Origin: Prevotella fusca JCM 17724 | GTDB lineage: Bacteria; Bacteroidota; Bacteroidia; Bacteroidales; Bacteroidaceae | Assembly: GCF_001262015.1 (NCBI RefSeq) | Contig: NZ_CP012074.1 | Span: forward strand, 206,501-270,500 | Direction of reading: 5' to 3' | DNA: 64,000 bases | Shown here: positions 1-8,247 of the stretch, piece after piece | Position numbering within the stretch: position 1 is the stretch's first letter | Layout: every line of letters starts with the position of its first letter | Translations under genes and position numbers: made by a program | Notes under the pieces: generated by a model | The model's database searches: none | Seen by the model: the letters and a program-made list of their open reading frames with translations, nothing else | What the model was told of the DNA's origin: nothing

Positions 1-1
1 A

Positions 2-745
2 ATGCAGGTGGTGTCGCGTTCGGTTCTGTTGGCATACGACCTTCGCACAACGAAGCAGTTGCAGGATGAGTTTGTCTATATGTGGAAGGAAGCCAAGAGC
101 AAGATCGCTAATGGTGAGGGCAATCAGCTTACCGAAGAACAGCAGGTGATAGCCAACGTGGTAAACATGGATGCCGGTCAGTTTGTCTATCGTGGCAGAG
201 CTCTTTATCGGCAGAAACGTTATTATGAAGCAGTAGCCACTTTGGAGAATGCTTTCCGACTGTTGCATGCAGGTTTCCAGAAGTTGGGTAAAGGTGAGCG
301 TGACATCTTCTTTGAGATATGCTATATGTTGGGTTTCTGTTATAATGAGCTGCGACAGTATGAACGGGCTTATTATTATCTTACGTTCACCATCGGACTT
401 AACCGTGCTGTCTATGCCGAAGAGTATGTGAACTGTCTGGTCAATATGGGCGACTTCCGTTCTCTTATGAGCATAGATAATATCTTGGAGGAACTGAGAA
501 ATTCTGTTCCAGATGATGATGAGGAAGAACTCGACCCGCTGTTGCGCCCTTTCCTGCAGTTCCTGTACAGGCGGAAGGCTTATGTGTTGATAGAGCTGCG
601 TCGGCTTGATGAGGCTGAACAGCTGCTCCGTCAGATGGTTGATGACCCGGAAAACAGCGACTTTGCATTGGATGAATTGGCATATATCCAGCGTTTGCGG
701 GAAAAGGAAGGAATAAGCGGAAAAGACAATTCTAAGGGAAAGTGA
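2..745 (+). CDS. Tetratricopeptide-repeat protein, probably 5'-truncated by the window edge
   Basis: The visible 247 residues contain helix pairs typical of TPR units, for example around residues 58-90 (GQFVYRGRALYRQKRYYEAV), 102-135 and 185-215 (RKAYVLIELRRLDEAEQLL). TPR arrays bind other proteins; no catalytic motif is seen. The first ATG is at base 2, so the true start may lie outside the window. An acidic stretch (PDDDEEELDP) separates the middle and last helical pairs, and the C-terminus is charged. It ends 19 bp before the cardiolipin synthase gene on the same strand, so co-transcription is likely. Partner and function unknown. Confidence 0.75.
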   Translation: MQVVSRSVLLAYDLRTTKQLQDEFVYMWKEAKSKIANGEGNQLTEEQQVIANVVNMDAGQFVYRGRALYRQKRYYEAVATLENAFRLLHAGFQKLGKGERDIFFEICYMLGFCYNELRQYERAYYYLTFTIGLNRAVYAEEYVNCLVNMGDFRSLMSIDNILEELRNSVPDDDEEELDPLLRPFLQFLYRRKAYVLIELRRLDEAEQLLRQMVDDPENSDFALDELAYIQRLREKEGISGKDNSKGK

Positions 746-764
746 AAAGGAAAGGAGGATAAAG

Positions 765-2186
765 ATGGATTACGTTCATTGGATTTTCCTGGCTATCTAC
801 ATCGTTGTCATCATCATAGTGATGGTGCGTGTGTTGATGGACAACCGGCAGCCTGCCAAGACAATGGCGTGGATGCTGGTACTGACGTTCATTCCCATGT
901 TGGGTATTATCCTCTATTTCTTCTTCGGACAGACAACACGCAAGGAACGTAAGATATGGCAGTATAGCATTGACCAGCTTACCAAGCGTTCCATGTTGGA
1001 GTTTGTTGAGCAGAAAAGGCTCCATCTGCCTGATGAGTATCGCATGCTCATCAAACTTTTCATGAACCAGAACTGGGCTTTGCCTTTCAAGAATAACGAA
1101 ACGGAAATCTATACCTCTGGGTATGAGTTCTTTCCTTCGTTGCTGATGGAAATAGGTAAGGCGGAGCACCATATCCACCTTGACAGCTTTATCATATCCG
1201 ATGATCCTTTGGGACAGATAGTTGCCGATGCACTGATTGACAAGGCACGACAGGGTGTTGAGGTGCGTGTTATCTACGACGATGTGGGTTCATGGAAAAC
1301 CAAAAACCGTTTCTTCGACCGTATGCGTGCTGAAGGTGTTGAGGTACATGCCTTCATGCCTGTATGTTTCCCGGTCTTCACGAGTAAGGTGAATTACCGT
1401 AATCACCGCAAGATCTGTGTGATTGATGGCGAGGTGGGCTTTATCGGTGGTATGAATATAGCCATGCGCTATGTGAAGGGAATCGGGAAGTTGGCATGGC
1501 GTGACACACATGTAAAGATAACGGGTGCAGCTGTATATGGCTTGCAACGTGCTTTCCTGGTAGACTGGTTCTTCGTCAGCCGGGTGCTGATAACTGACCG
1601 AAGTTATTATCCGGCGAGTATCGTGGGTGAGAATGACTGTATTGTACAGATTGTTACGAGCAGTCCCACAAGTCTGTGGCCTGAGATTGAGCAGGGATAT
1701 GTAAGGATACTTGCCAGTGCCAGACATTATGTTTACATGGAAACACCTTATTTCCTGCCTACCGAGCCAATCCTCTTTGCCATGCGCACGGCGGCGTTGT
1801 CGGGTGTTGACATAAGACTGATGATACCTTACGAGACGGATACGAAGATTGTGGAATGGGCATCACGTTCGTATGTGATGGCAACGGTGAAGGCTGGTGT
1901 GAAGGTGTATCTGTATAAGGCGGGTTTCAATCACTCAAAACTCCTTGTAACTGATGATACAATGGCAACCATAGGATCTACGAATGTAGACTTCCGCAGC
2001 TTTGAGAATGATTTTGAATCCAATGCTTTCTTCTATGATAAGGATGTTGCGCTGCAGGTAAAGGCAATCTTTCTCAAAGACCAGGAAGAGTGTGTTGCCT
2101 TGGAGGATGTGCGCAATCTTACCCATCGTTCTTTCCTTCAGCGTCTGTGGGAGTCGATGGTAAGGCTGTTGAGCCCGCTGTTGTAA
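765..2186 (+). CDS. cls: Cardiolipin synthase (phospholipase D superfamily)
   Basis: 473 residues, normal for bacterial Cls. It joins two phosphatidylglycerols into cardiolipin plus glycerol at the inner membrane. Two N-terminal membrane helices (about residues 5-25 and 35-55) are followed by two PLD half-sites with complete HxKxxxxD motifs: H214/K216/D221 (NHRKICVID, then GFIGGMN) and H390/K392/D397 (NHSKLLVTD, then IGSTN). A purine-rich ribosome site (aaaggagg) precedes the ATG. It follows the TPR gene by 19 bp and is closed by a strong terminator. Confidence 0.95.
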   Translation: MDYVHWIFLAIYIVVIIIVMVRVLMDNRQPAKTMAWMLVLTFIPMLGIILYFFFGQTTRKERKIWQYSIDQLTKRSMLEFVEQKRLHLPDEYRMLIKLFMNQNWALPFKNNETEIYTSGYEFFPSLLMEIGKAEHHIHLDSFIISDDPLGQIVADALIDKARQGVEVRVIYDDVGSWKTKNRFFDRMRAEGVEVHAFMPVCFPVFTSKVNYRNHRKICVIDGEVGFIGGMNIAMRYVKGIGKLAWRDTHVKITGAAVYGLQRAFLVDWFFVSRVLITDRSYYPASIVGENDCIVQIVTSSPTSLWPEIEQGYVRILASARHYVYMETPYFLPTEPILFAMRTAALSGVDIRLMIPYETDTKIVEWASRSYVMATVKAGVKVYLYKAGFNHSKLLVTDDTMATIGSTNVDFRSFENDFESNAFFYDKDVALQVKAIFLKDQEECVALEDVRNLTHRSFLQRLWESMVRLLSPLL

Positions 2187-2314
2187 AGGTGAAAAGCCCT
2201 TTCAAAGGTAGAAGTGGGCAATATAATAAGGATAAAGATAGATAATCGGGCGGATGTGTCAAAAGAATAACGGACACTCCGAAGATTACAGATTATATTC
2301 GTCAAGTTTTAAAG

Positions 2315-2359
2315 AGCCATATCGGAACGCTAATAATGGGTTCCGATATGGCTTTTTTT
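2315..2359 (+). terminator. Intrinsic terminator after cls
   Basis: A perfect 14-bp stem (AGCCATATCGGAAC at 2315-2328 with its complement at 2340-2353) is followed by seven T. The stem resembles the one after rel at 15608-15656, with paired changes that keep it folded. Confidence 0.9.
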
Positions 2360-3072
2360 GTTGTTGAATATGCTTTAGTCCTATAGAATATTATAATCCC
2401 AGGTTGAGGACAATCGGGAATTAGGAAAAGTTGAGAGCTATTATTATCCGATAAAACTTAAATAGCATCCGCTCCAATGCAAAATCTCTTTTAATCCCAA
2501 ATCAGTTCATTAGAACCTGAACGGATTTGTTTATTGTCGAGCTGATTGTCTTTGTGATGAAGGCGTAGGGGCGACAAAGAACACTGCCAACGGCGGTAAT
2601 CATAATCCTGAATCACTGGCGTAGTCTTCTGTGAGTTCTATGACCTTCAGGTCTTTGTGACACAGCTCTCACACAGAGAGCCCTTGCGGTCAGTGGAGTG
2701 CACAGAGTGTGGGAAAGATAAAGACGTTAAACTGTTATTATGTCCTGATGTTCTAATCAAATAAGTGTTGTTTGCTTATGGTAGTACAACTGTTTTCCAA
2801 TAACATTGTATTGCAAGGTGTTCAGCACCCAACACCATTGGTGTTTACCAACAACACCAATGGTGCTGGGCAACAGCACATCGGCAGAAAATGATAAGAG
2901 AGATTTATAATTGTCGTTATAATGATTGGTAGGACACTAATGACTAACTTCCATGGGAAAAGTTGTCGGATAGCAATGGTTTGGAACTGGATTTCTGACA
3001 GCTGATTGGGATTAAAAGAATCTTTCTTATGTATTTGACCGTTGATACCCGAAGGCGGCGGAGTGGCAGTGC
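2360..3072. other. Non-coding region with dispersed repeat
   Basis: No credible gene lies between the cls terminator and the end of rsmD. The stretch from about 2440 to 2940 is related to 26660-26910: both contain a 'gataaaacttaa(a)atagcat' segment followed some 350 or 130 bp later by the same palindromic 22-bp array. The part between (2560-2720) holds short CACAGAG/GAGAGC repeats. Confidence 0.6.
2824..2895. repeat. 22-bp-period palindromic array, AACACC family, copy 1
   Basis: CARCAC starts recur at 2830, 2852 and 2874, exactly 22 bp apart. The first two units are centred on near-perfect palindromes, AACACCATTGGTGTT (centre 2838) and AACACCAATGGTGCT (centre 2860). Copy 2 is at 26791-26860. 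Confidence 0.8.
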
Positions 3073-3603
3073 CTATCTGAACAACGTGAAGTTCACACTG
3101 CCATAACTTCTGTGTTCAAGGAAGTGGGGATGGGTAGAGAAATCATTGTGCTTGCCATGTTCAAAGACGAGCAGACCATCTTCATTCAACAGGTCATACT
3201 GGAAGATTAGGTCGGGGATGGTAGCCAGTTCCTGCAATGCATAGGGAGGGTCGGCGAAGATGAGGTCGAACTTCTGATGACAGCTCTTGAGGAAACGGAA
3301 GACATCACCTTTTATCAATATATGGTCATCTGCCCCGATTTTCTCCATACATTGACTGATGAAGCGGGCATGGTCACGGTCTTTCTCTACGCTTATCACC
3401 TGTCGGCAGCCCCGTGAGAGAAGTTCCAGGGAGATGCTTCCCGTACCTGCGAAGAGGTCGAGTGCGCTTGTCTCTTCCCAGTCTTGATAACCGTTGATGA
3501 CATTGAAGATGTTTTCTTTGGCAAAGTCGGTTGTCGGACGCGCCTTGAAGGTACGTGGGATGTCGAAATGCCTGCCTTTATATTTTCCTGTTATGATTCG
3601 CAT
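3073..3603 (-). CDS. rsmD: 16S rRNA (guanine966-N2)-methyltransferase RsmD
   Basis: 176 residues. Methylates the exocyclic amine of G966 in helix 31 of 16S rRNA using SAM. The SAM-binding loop DLFAGTGSISLE (49-60) and catalytic DPPY (118-121) are both present; the N-terminus MRIITGKYKGR is family-typical. It lies downstream of the DUF3822 gene on the same strand with a 190-bp gap, a pairing common in Bacteroidales. Confidence 0.95.
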   Translation of the reverse strand: MRIITGKYKGRHFDIPRTFKARPTTDFAKENIFNVINGYQDWEETSALDLFAGTGSISLELLSRGCRQVISVEKDRDHARFISQCMEKIGADDHILIKGDVFRFLKSCHQKFDLIFADPPYALQELATIPDLIFQYDLLNEDGLLVFEHGKHNDFSTHPHFLEHRSYGSVNFTLFR

Positions 3604-3616
3604 TGTTTCTTTTTTA

Positions 3617-3680
3617 GGAGTTGTAAGGGATGGAAGGGGTTGAAGGGATGAAAGGAGTGAAAGGGAGTTAAGGCATTACC
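3617..3680. repeat. Purine-rich short repeat between DUF3822 and rsmD
   Basis: Degenerate 9-10 bp units of the form TGAAAGGGA/TTGAAGGGA run through this stretch. Its end (AAGGAGTGAAAGGGAGTTAA) is nearly identical to the arms of the inverted repeat at 30832-30955, so the two belong to one intergenic repeat family. Confidence 0.6.
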
Positions 3681-3793
3681 CTTTATCGTATATGTAAGGA
3701 ATTATAGAAACTAAGGGAATTATGGGGAGTTAAGTTGGCATAACCTCTTCGGTCTCCCTTGACCCTTTATGCCTTATCTGCCTCTCCTCCCTG

Positions 3794-4606
3794 TTATTCC
3801 AGATAGATGGCTTTCATGTCGTAAGGAATCTCCATCCTTCGTGCCAGCTGAACGTTGTTGAAGTCTACTTCCTGATTGACTATCCTACAGAACTTCAGAT
3901 GCTGTTTGATATTTCCGACAAGTCGCTCCTGATCAGGTATGTCACCGATGAGATATAACTCGTCCTTGTCAGTATCCATTCCCGTCAGTTTCCATATATA
4001 AAGAAGATAATAGAGGGCATCATGTGCCTGTGCTACATCGTATGAATTGCAGAAGCGGAACCTGTTCTGCTGGAAACTGAAAACTTCCATCCGTTTCTCA
4101 TGGAAGTAAGCGTAGAGCTTTCGGCGTGGACCAGCAAAGGATCGGCGGTAGAGATGTGTCCATACCGATTGCATCAACGGTTGGATGCGGATGTCCTTGA
4201 AGTGGTCGTCAATGACAAGTTTGAGGTCCTTGTTGATGGCAAAGACCGCAACAGCATTCAAGTCGGGCAGCACACTGGAGAGAATCTCTTCGTTGCCCTG
4301 CCTGTGATAGGTGTGATGATAGAGTGTTTCAATATCCTGTGTTCTGAATTCATCGACCGGCATCAGCATCACGGGCGTATCCAGCTCAGCCAGCAGTCGT
4401 TTGTAACCACTCTGCAACAGTTCTGAAACCTTGAAGGCTTCACGCAGGTTGGCAGCTATGGAGATACCCGTATTCATTTCGTAGGGTTCATAAACAAGCA
4501 TGCCGTTCTCCTGTGGGTCGCCTACGGCAAATGCCATGCTGTTCCTGCCGAATCGGATGGTCAGTCGCAGTTTCTTGTCGGATATGTTGTTGTCAGTCTC
4601 TGTCAT
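3794..4606 (-). CDS. DUF3822 family protein
   Basis: About 270 residues if it starts at MTETDNN (4606). The frame is open to 4690, but a clear TAnnTTTG promoter element lies inside that extension at 4637-4644, so the upstream ATG cannot be used by this promoter; 4618 is the other possible start. The fold family is described as actin-like/ASKHA-related, with no known reaction. Restricted largely to Bacteroidetes and usually found next to rsmD, as here. No signal peptide or membrane segment is seen; probably cytoplasmic. Confidence 0.8.
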   Translation of the reverse strand: MTETDNNISDKKLRLTIRFGRNSMAFAVGDPQENGMLVYEPYEMNTGISIAANLREAFKVSELLQSGYKRLLAELDTPVMLMPVDEFRTQDIETLYHHTYHRQGNEEILSSVLPDLNAVAVFAINKDLKLVIDDHFKDIRIQPLMQSVWTHLYRRSFAGPRRKLYAYFHEKRMEVFSFQQNRFRFCNSYDVAQAHDALYYLLYIWKLTGMDTDKDELYLIGDIPDQERLVGNIKQHLKFCRIVNQEVDFNNVQLARRMEIPYDMKAIYLE

Positions 4607-4636
4607 TACGGAAGTCATAAACCTTTTTATTGTCTG

Positions 4637-4644
4637 CAAACTTA
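4637..4644 (-). promoter_or_regulatory. -7 element of the DUF3822-rsmD promoter
   Basis: Minus-strand TAAGTTTG fits the Bacteroidetes -7 consensus TAnnTTTG. Predicted transcription start near 4630, 24 nt before the 4606 start codon. Confidence 0.65.
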
Positions 4645-4752
4645 CGCAAAAAAATCCGATTACGCTTGTTTTCTGATTGATAAATATCACCTACTGGACT
4701 TTTAGCAAGTATTAAAAAAGAGAAAAACAGATGCGGATACCTGAAAAAACTA

Positions 4753-4760
4753 TAACTTTG
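4753..4760 (+). promoter_or_regulatory. -7 element of the lrgAB promoter
   Basis: TAACTTTG (TAnnTTTG) about 72 nt upstream of the lrgA start codon, divergent from the DUF3822 promoter. Confidence 0.65.
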
Positions 4761-4831
4761 CATGGACATTTAAGTGCTGTAACTATTCAAGCGACCATTT
4801 CTTTGGCTGTGCTGAATAATAACTATTTTAC

Positions 4832-5335
4832 ATGGCAAGACAGTTTTTCGTCATCTTCGGATGCCTGGCATTGGGAGAGTTTGTTGTATGGGCTACAGGA
4901 ATAAAACTGCCGTCCAGTATCATCGGTATGCTTCTTCTCACGCTTTTCCTAAAGTTGGGATGGGTGAAGTTGAAGTGGGTTGAGCGTCTTTCAGAGCTTC
5001 TGATAGCCAACCTTGGTTTCTTCTTTGTTCCGCCTGGGGTAGCATTGATTCTCTATCTTGATGATATCAAGGAAAACTGGTTCCCGATAGTTACGGCAAC
5101 TGTTGTCAGTACTCTTCTCGTGCTGGTCGTTACGGGTCACATGCATCAGCTTGTCATCAAGTTTGAACGCCGGTTGATGGCAATGGACCTGCTTCATCAT
5201 CGTGCCCATGCTGAAAAGTTGAAGAAGGCACTTCAGGAAATGGAGGAGGCTGAAGCCTTGAAAGATGCTGAACAGGCTGAGGTGGAGAAAGCGTTACACG
5301 GACAGAGTGAAATCAATAAAACGGAGGAAGAATAA
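4832..5335 (+). CDS. lrgA: LrgA/CidA-family holin-like membrane protein
   Basis: 167 residues with four predicted membrane helices in the first ~110 residues and the family-typical segment LPSSIIGMLLLTLFL. LrgA works with LrgB; in other bacteria the pair modulates murein hydrolase activity and overflow metabolism, and related pairs move pyruvate. Unusual here is a long charged C-terminal tail (about residues 112-167, rich in Glu, Lys and Ala) that is probably a cytoplasmic coiled coil. Its stop overlaps the lrgB start (TAATG). Confidence 0.88.
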   Translation: MARQFFVIFGCLALGEFVVWATGIKLPSSIIGMLLLTLFLKLGWVKLKWVERLSELLIANLGFFFVPPGVALILYLDDIKENWFPIVTATVVSTLLVLVVTGHMHQLVIKFERRLMAMDLLHHRAHAEKLKKALQEMEEAEALKDAEQAEVEKALHGQSEINKTEEE

Positions 5336-6084
5336 TGTCACCATTGAAAGAAACTATTGGTCAGACGATCAACCTCATACAGGACGGCAAGGATATTTTC
5401 TCAAATCAGTATGTCATCCTGACATTGACTTTTGCAGCGTTCTTTTATATCCGTCGTCTGCAGCAGCGTACAGGCTGGATGCTACTCAATCCTATCTTGA
5501 TTGCGATTGTGCTTATCATCGTTTATCTCAAGGTGACGGGTGTATCTTTTGAAGTCTACAAGCAAGGCGCACAGCTGATTGACTTCTGGCTCAAGCCTGC
5601 TGTCGTAGCCTTAGGCGTACCTCTTTATCTTCAGCTCGATGCGATTAAACGATTGTGGTTCCCAATCGTCATGTCACAGCTTGTCGGCTGTCTTGTCGGC
5701 ATCGTGAGTGTTGTTTTGGTAGCCAAACTTTGTGAAGCACCACCGGTAATAATACTTTCAATGGCAAGTAAGTCTGTCACAACACCTATTGCGATGGAAG
5801 TAACGCAGAGTCTTGGCGGTATTCCTTCACTTACTGCAGCTGTAGTCGTTATCACGGGTATCATCGGTGCATTGGTAGGCTTCAGAACCCTGTCTATTGG
5901 TCATGTCAGCAGTCCTATCGCACAGGGTCTCTCTATGGGAGCAGCTTCCCACGCCGTTGGTGCATCGACTGCGATGGCATATAGCAGCAAGTATGGTGCC
6001 TTTGCCAGTCTGGGTATTACCCTGAATGGTATCTTTACAGCCCTGCTTACGCCGACGGTACTCCGTCTGATGGGTATTATCTGA
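5335..6084 (+). CDS. lrgB: LrgB-family membrane protein
   Basis: 249 residues, hydrophobic, multi-pass. Conserved LrgB segments are present: SKSVTTPIAMEV (near residue 143) and GLSMGAASHAVGAS (near 199). Partner of LrgA; translation is coupled through the one-base stop/start overlap. Substrate in this organism not determined by sequence. Confidence 0.93.
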   Translation: MSPLKETIGQTINLIQDGKDIFSNQYVILTLTFAAFFYIRRLQQRTGWMLLNPILIAIVLIIVYLKVTGVSFEVYKQGAQLIDFWLKPAVVALGVPLYLQLDAIKRLWFPIVMSQLVGCLVGIVSVVLVAKLCEAPPVIILSMASKSVTTPIAMEVTQSLGGIPSLTAAVVVITGIIGALVGFRTLSIGHVSSPIAQGLSMGAASHAVGASTAMAYSSKYGAFASLGITLNGIFTALLTPTVLRLMGII

Positions 6085-6142
6085 CCAGATAATCTTCCCG
6101 CTCTTTTATGGAAAGGGTGGGAGGAAACCGTATTCAAGCCTT

Positions 6143-6745
6143 TTATGATATGGAAGCTATGATAAACATAAGTAGACTTACGCCTAAAACCACAATACTT
6201 AAAGGCAGGATGAAATAGTCCCGGATTATTTGAAAATTAAAGAGGATTGTTCCGATGGCACCAAGAGCCCACCAAATAAGAACGGGGTTATAGCAAGAGA
6301 AAAGGATGTCAAAGAACAACCAAAGGGTAGTTCGTGGATTACCTTTTTCGCATAATCCATAGTAAGGTATTCCCTTTTTCCCATCTTTTACTTCATGTTT
6401 AACGGTATAGAAGGTAACAGTTTCATCCTTTTTCCCATTATGTTGAAAACACAGCCAGCCATCATAACGTTGAGTTATATACACATTTGTGTCATTCCTG
6501 ATTTTTAGAGTTGCATCATTGAATTCTCCGCCTGTATGATTCCAATAGGAAACAACCCCTTCTTTGTACTCAAGGTTGTCTATCTTGTGGCATGTGTTGC
6601 TTATCGTAACATAGTCAACGTATAAACAGCAGTAGATGAAAAACAAGCCGATAAGGTAGGATGTCTTCTTATGGCTTAGAAAGAAGGTTTTAGCTTTCTT
6701 CCATGTCAGGGAGATATTTAACTTCATGTGTCTTGACTTGTACAA
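6143..6745 (-). CDS. Unrecognised membrane protein
   Basis: 200 residues, or 194 from MKLNISLTW (6727). I do not recognise the family. One membrane helix near residues 29-48, a ~90-residue polar domain with four Cys (NTCHKI, WLCFQH, YGLCEK, LFSCYN), then two or three helices from about 142 to 199. The lay-out suggests an extracytoplasmic domain held between membrane segments. Base composition is more AT-rich than the neighbours. Upstream lies a 22-bp repeat array; downstream it converges with lrgB. Confidence 0.6.
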   Translation of the reverse strand: MYKSRHMKLNISLTWKKAKTFFLSHKKTSYLIGLFFIYCCLYVDYVTISNTCHKIDNLEYKEGVVSYWNHTGGEFNDATLKIRNDTNVYITQRYDGWLCFQHNGKKDETVTFYTVKHEVKDGKKGIPYYGLCEKGNPRTTLWLFFDILFSCYNPVLIWWALGAIGTILFNFQIIRDYFILPLSIVVLGVSLLMFIIASIS

Positions 6746-6830
6746 TATATGGAATTAACATGGGAATGACTGTTATTCCAGCTTGTTATTGTGATTGTTT
6801 AGACGGTAAAGTAGCCTCGTTGCCGAATTC

Positions 6831-6914
6831 TTTTCATGAAAAGAAATATTTATTTTCACGAAGAGAAATATTTTTCTTCATGAAAAGAAATCTTTATTAT
6901 CGTGAAAATAAATC
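6831..6914. repeat. 22-bp-period TTCATGAA array, copy A
   Basis: CATGAA/CACGAA/CGTGAA cores recur at 6835, 6857, 6879 and 6901, exactly 22 bp apart. Each unit is TTTTCATGAAAAGAAATATT-like. It starts after 'cgaattc', the same left junction as copy B at 16056. Other copies: 16061-16145, 35641-35722, 60991-61050, all in the same orientation on this strand. Confidence 0.85.
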
Positions 6915-7018
6915 GCAGTGGTGTGGTTTAATGTGGCTCAGTTGCTGCCCCTTCTGTCTTGAAAAGTTGAAAGGGATAGTTTGAACAGCAGCTATCGTGT
7001 CAAGCAACCTGTCTGCTC

Positions 7019-7113
7019 GTCAACTTTTTCCGTCGTCAACTTTATCCCTGTTCATTCGTCAACTCGTTCGCTTGTTCACTTGTCAATCTATCCACTCGCC
7101 CATTTGTCAGCTT
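7019..7113. repeat. Degenerate 24-bp repeat across the 3' end of lpxB
   Basis: GTCAAC/GTCAAT/GTCAGC starts at 7019, 7035, 7058, 7082 and 7106 (spacing 16, 23, 24, 24). The part from 7042 is translated, on the minus strand, as an eight-residue repeat at the LpxB C-terminus. Confidence 0.65.
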
Positions 7114-8235
7114 CTCAACCATAATTCTTGCCGCATTGTCGGGTGCAGCTTCATTGCCCAATTGGTCGCGTACAAGCTGATAATCAGCAAGCATGCGGTC
7201 GCGGGAAGGCTGACCGGGAAGAATGCGGTAAAGCTCGTTGGCAATGTTGCGGATAGAGAAACGGTCGGCAAGAAGTTCCTGCACAATCTCCTTGTCGGCA
7301 ATGAGATTGACGAGGGAGATGAAGCGTACCTTGATGATATGCTTGAAGGCAAAGCGAATCAACTTTGGAACTGGTGTTTCGTAGCAGACCACCTGCGGGA
7401 CATTCAGCAGTGCGGTTTCAAGTGTAGCAGTGCCACTGGTGACAAGTGCTACAGTGGAGTGGGAGAGGAGCTCGTATGTCTGCGTCTTCACCATCTTAGC
7501 CTCGCTGTCGCCCAGGAACTTCTTATAGTAACTTTCAGTGATGGAAGGTGCTGCAGCAATCACCATCTGATAGTCCTCGAAGTGGCGTGCAGCCTCGAGC
7601 ATAGAGGGCAGGTTGTCCTTGATTTCCTGCTTCCTGCTGCCGGCAAGGATGGCTATGATAGGCTTGGATGACAAGCCGTTGCGCTGGCAGAACTCATCTT
7701 TTGACTCTGTGTAGACATGGCGGAAATTATCTATTTCCTCGGCTGTCGGGTTACCAACATAATGAATTTTGTAATTATGCTTCTTCTCATAGAAAGGCAC
7801 TTCAAACGGCAGGATGGAGAACATCTCCCTCACGTCACGCTTGATAGATTTGATACGCCACTCCTTCCATGCCCATATCTTCGGTGAGATGTAATAATAG
7901 ACAGGAATCTTTGTATTCTTCTTTACAAACTTGGCGATATTGAGGTTGAATCCCGGATAGTCAACGAGGATGACGACATCAGGCTTCCAACGCACGATGT
8001 CTTCCTTACACATCTTCATGTTCTTGAAGATGGTGGGCAGGTGCAGCAGCACAGGAACAAAGCCCATATAGGCAAGCTCACGGTAATGCTTCACACGTGT
8101 ACCCCCTGCTTTCGTCATCAGGTCACCACCGAAGAAACGGAACTCTGCGTCCGGATCATACTGCTTCAGCGACTGCATAAGCCGTGAGGCATGCAGGTCG
8201 CCGGATGCTTCGCCAACTATCAGGTAATACTTCAT
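7042..8235 (-). CDS. lpxB: Lipid-A-disaccharide synthase
   Basis: 397 residues. Joins lipid X and UDP-2,3-diacylglucosamine into lipid A disaccharide at the inner face of the cytoplasmic membrane (glycosyltransferase family 19). Typical features: start MKYYLIVGEASGDLHASRLM, the KPDVVILVDYPGFN segment, SPKIWAWKEWRI, and LAGSRKQEI before the donor site (SGTATLETAL). The last 22 residues (LTNGRVDR/LTSEQANE/LTNEQG) are an eight-residue repeat coded by an intergenic-type repeat and are probably not part of the enzyme fold. It follows surE by 12 bp, so the two form an operon. Confidence 0.95.
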   Translation of the reverse strand: MKYYLIVGEASGDLHASRLMQSLKQYDPDAEFRFFGGDLMTKAGGTRVKHYRELAYMGFVPVLLHLPTIFKNMKMCKEDIVRWKPDVVILVDYPGFNLNIAKFVKKNTKIPVYYYISPKIWAWKEWRIKSIKRDVREMFSILPFEVPFYEKKHNYKIHYVGNPTAEEIDNFRHVYTESKDEFCQRNGLSSKPIIAILAGSRKQEIKDNLPSMLEAARHFEDYQMVIAAAPSITESYYKKFLGDSEAKMVKTQTYELLSHSTVALVTSGTATLETALLNVPQVVCYETPVPKLIRFAFKHIIKVRFISLVNLIADKEIVQELLADRFSIRNIANELYRILPGQPSRDRMLADYQLVRDQLGNEAAPDNAARIMVEKLTNGRVDRLTSEQANELTNEQG

Positions 8236-8247
8236 AATATCAATGAA

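Noticed and set aside
6831..6914. CRISPR array
   Set aside because: Units are 22 bp with no spacer, the palindrome and A-rich parts vary together, and no cas gene is present.
6997..7671. Plus-strand 224-codon frame opposite lpxB
   Set aside because: Shadow of lpxB; the 24-bp repeat keeps it open.
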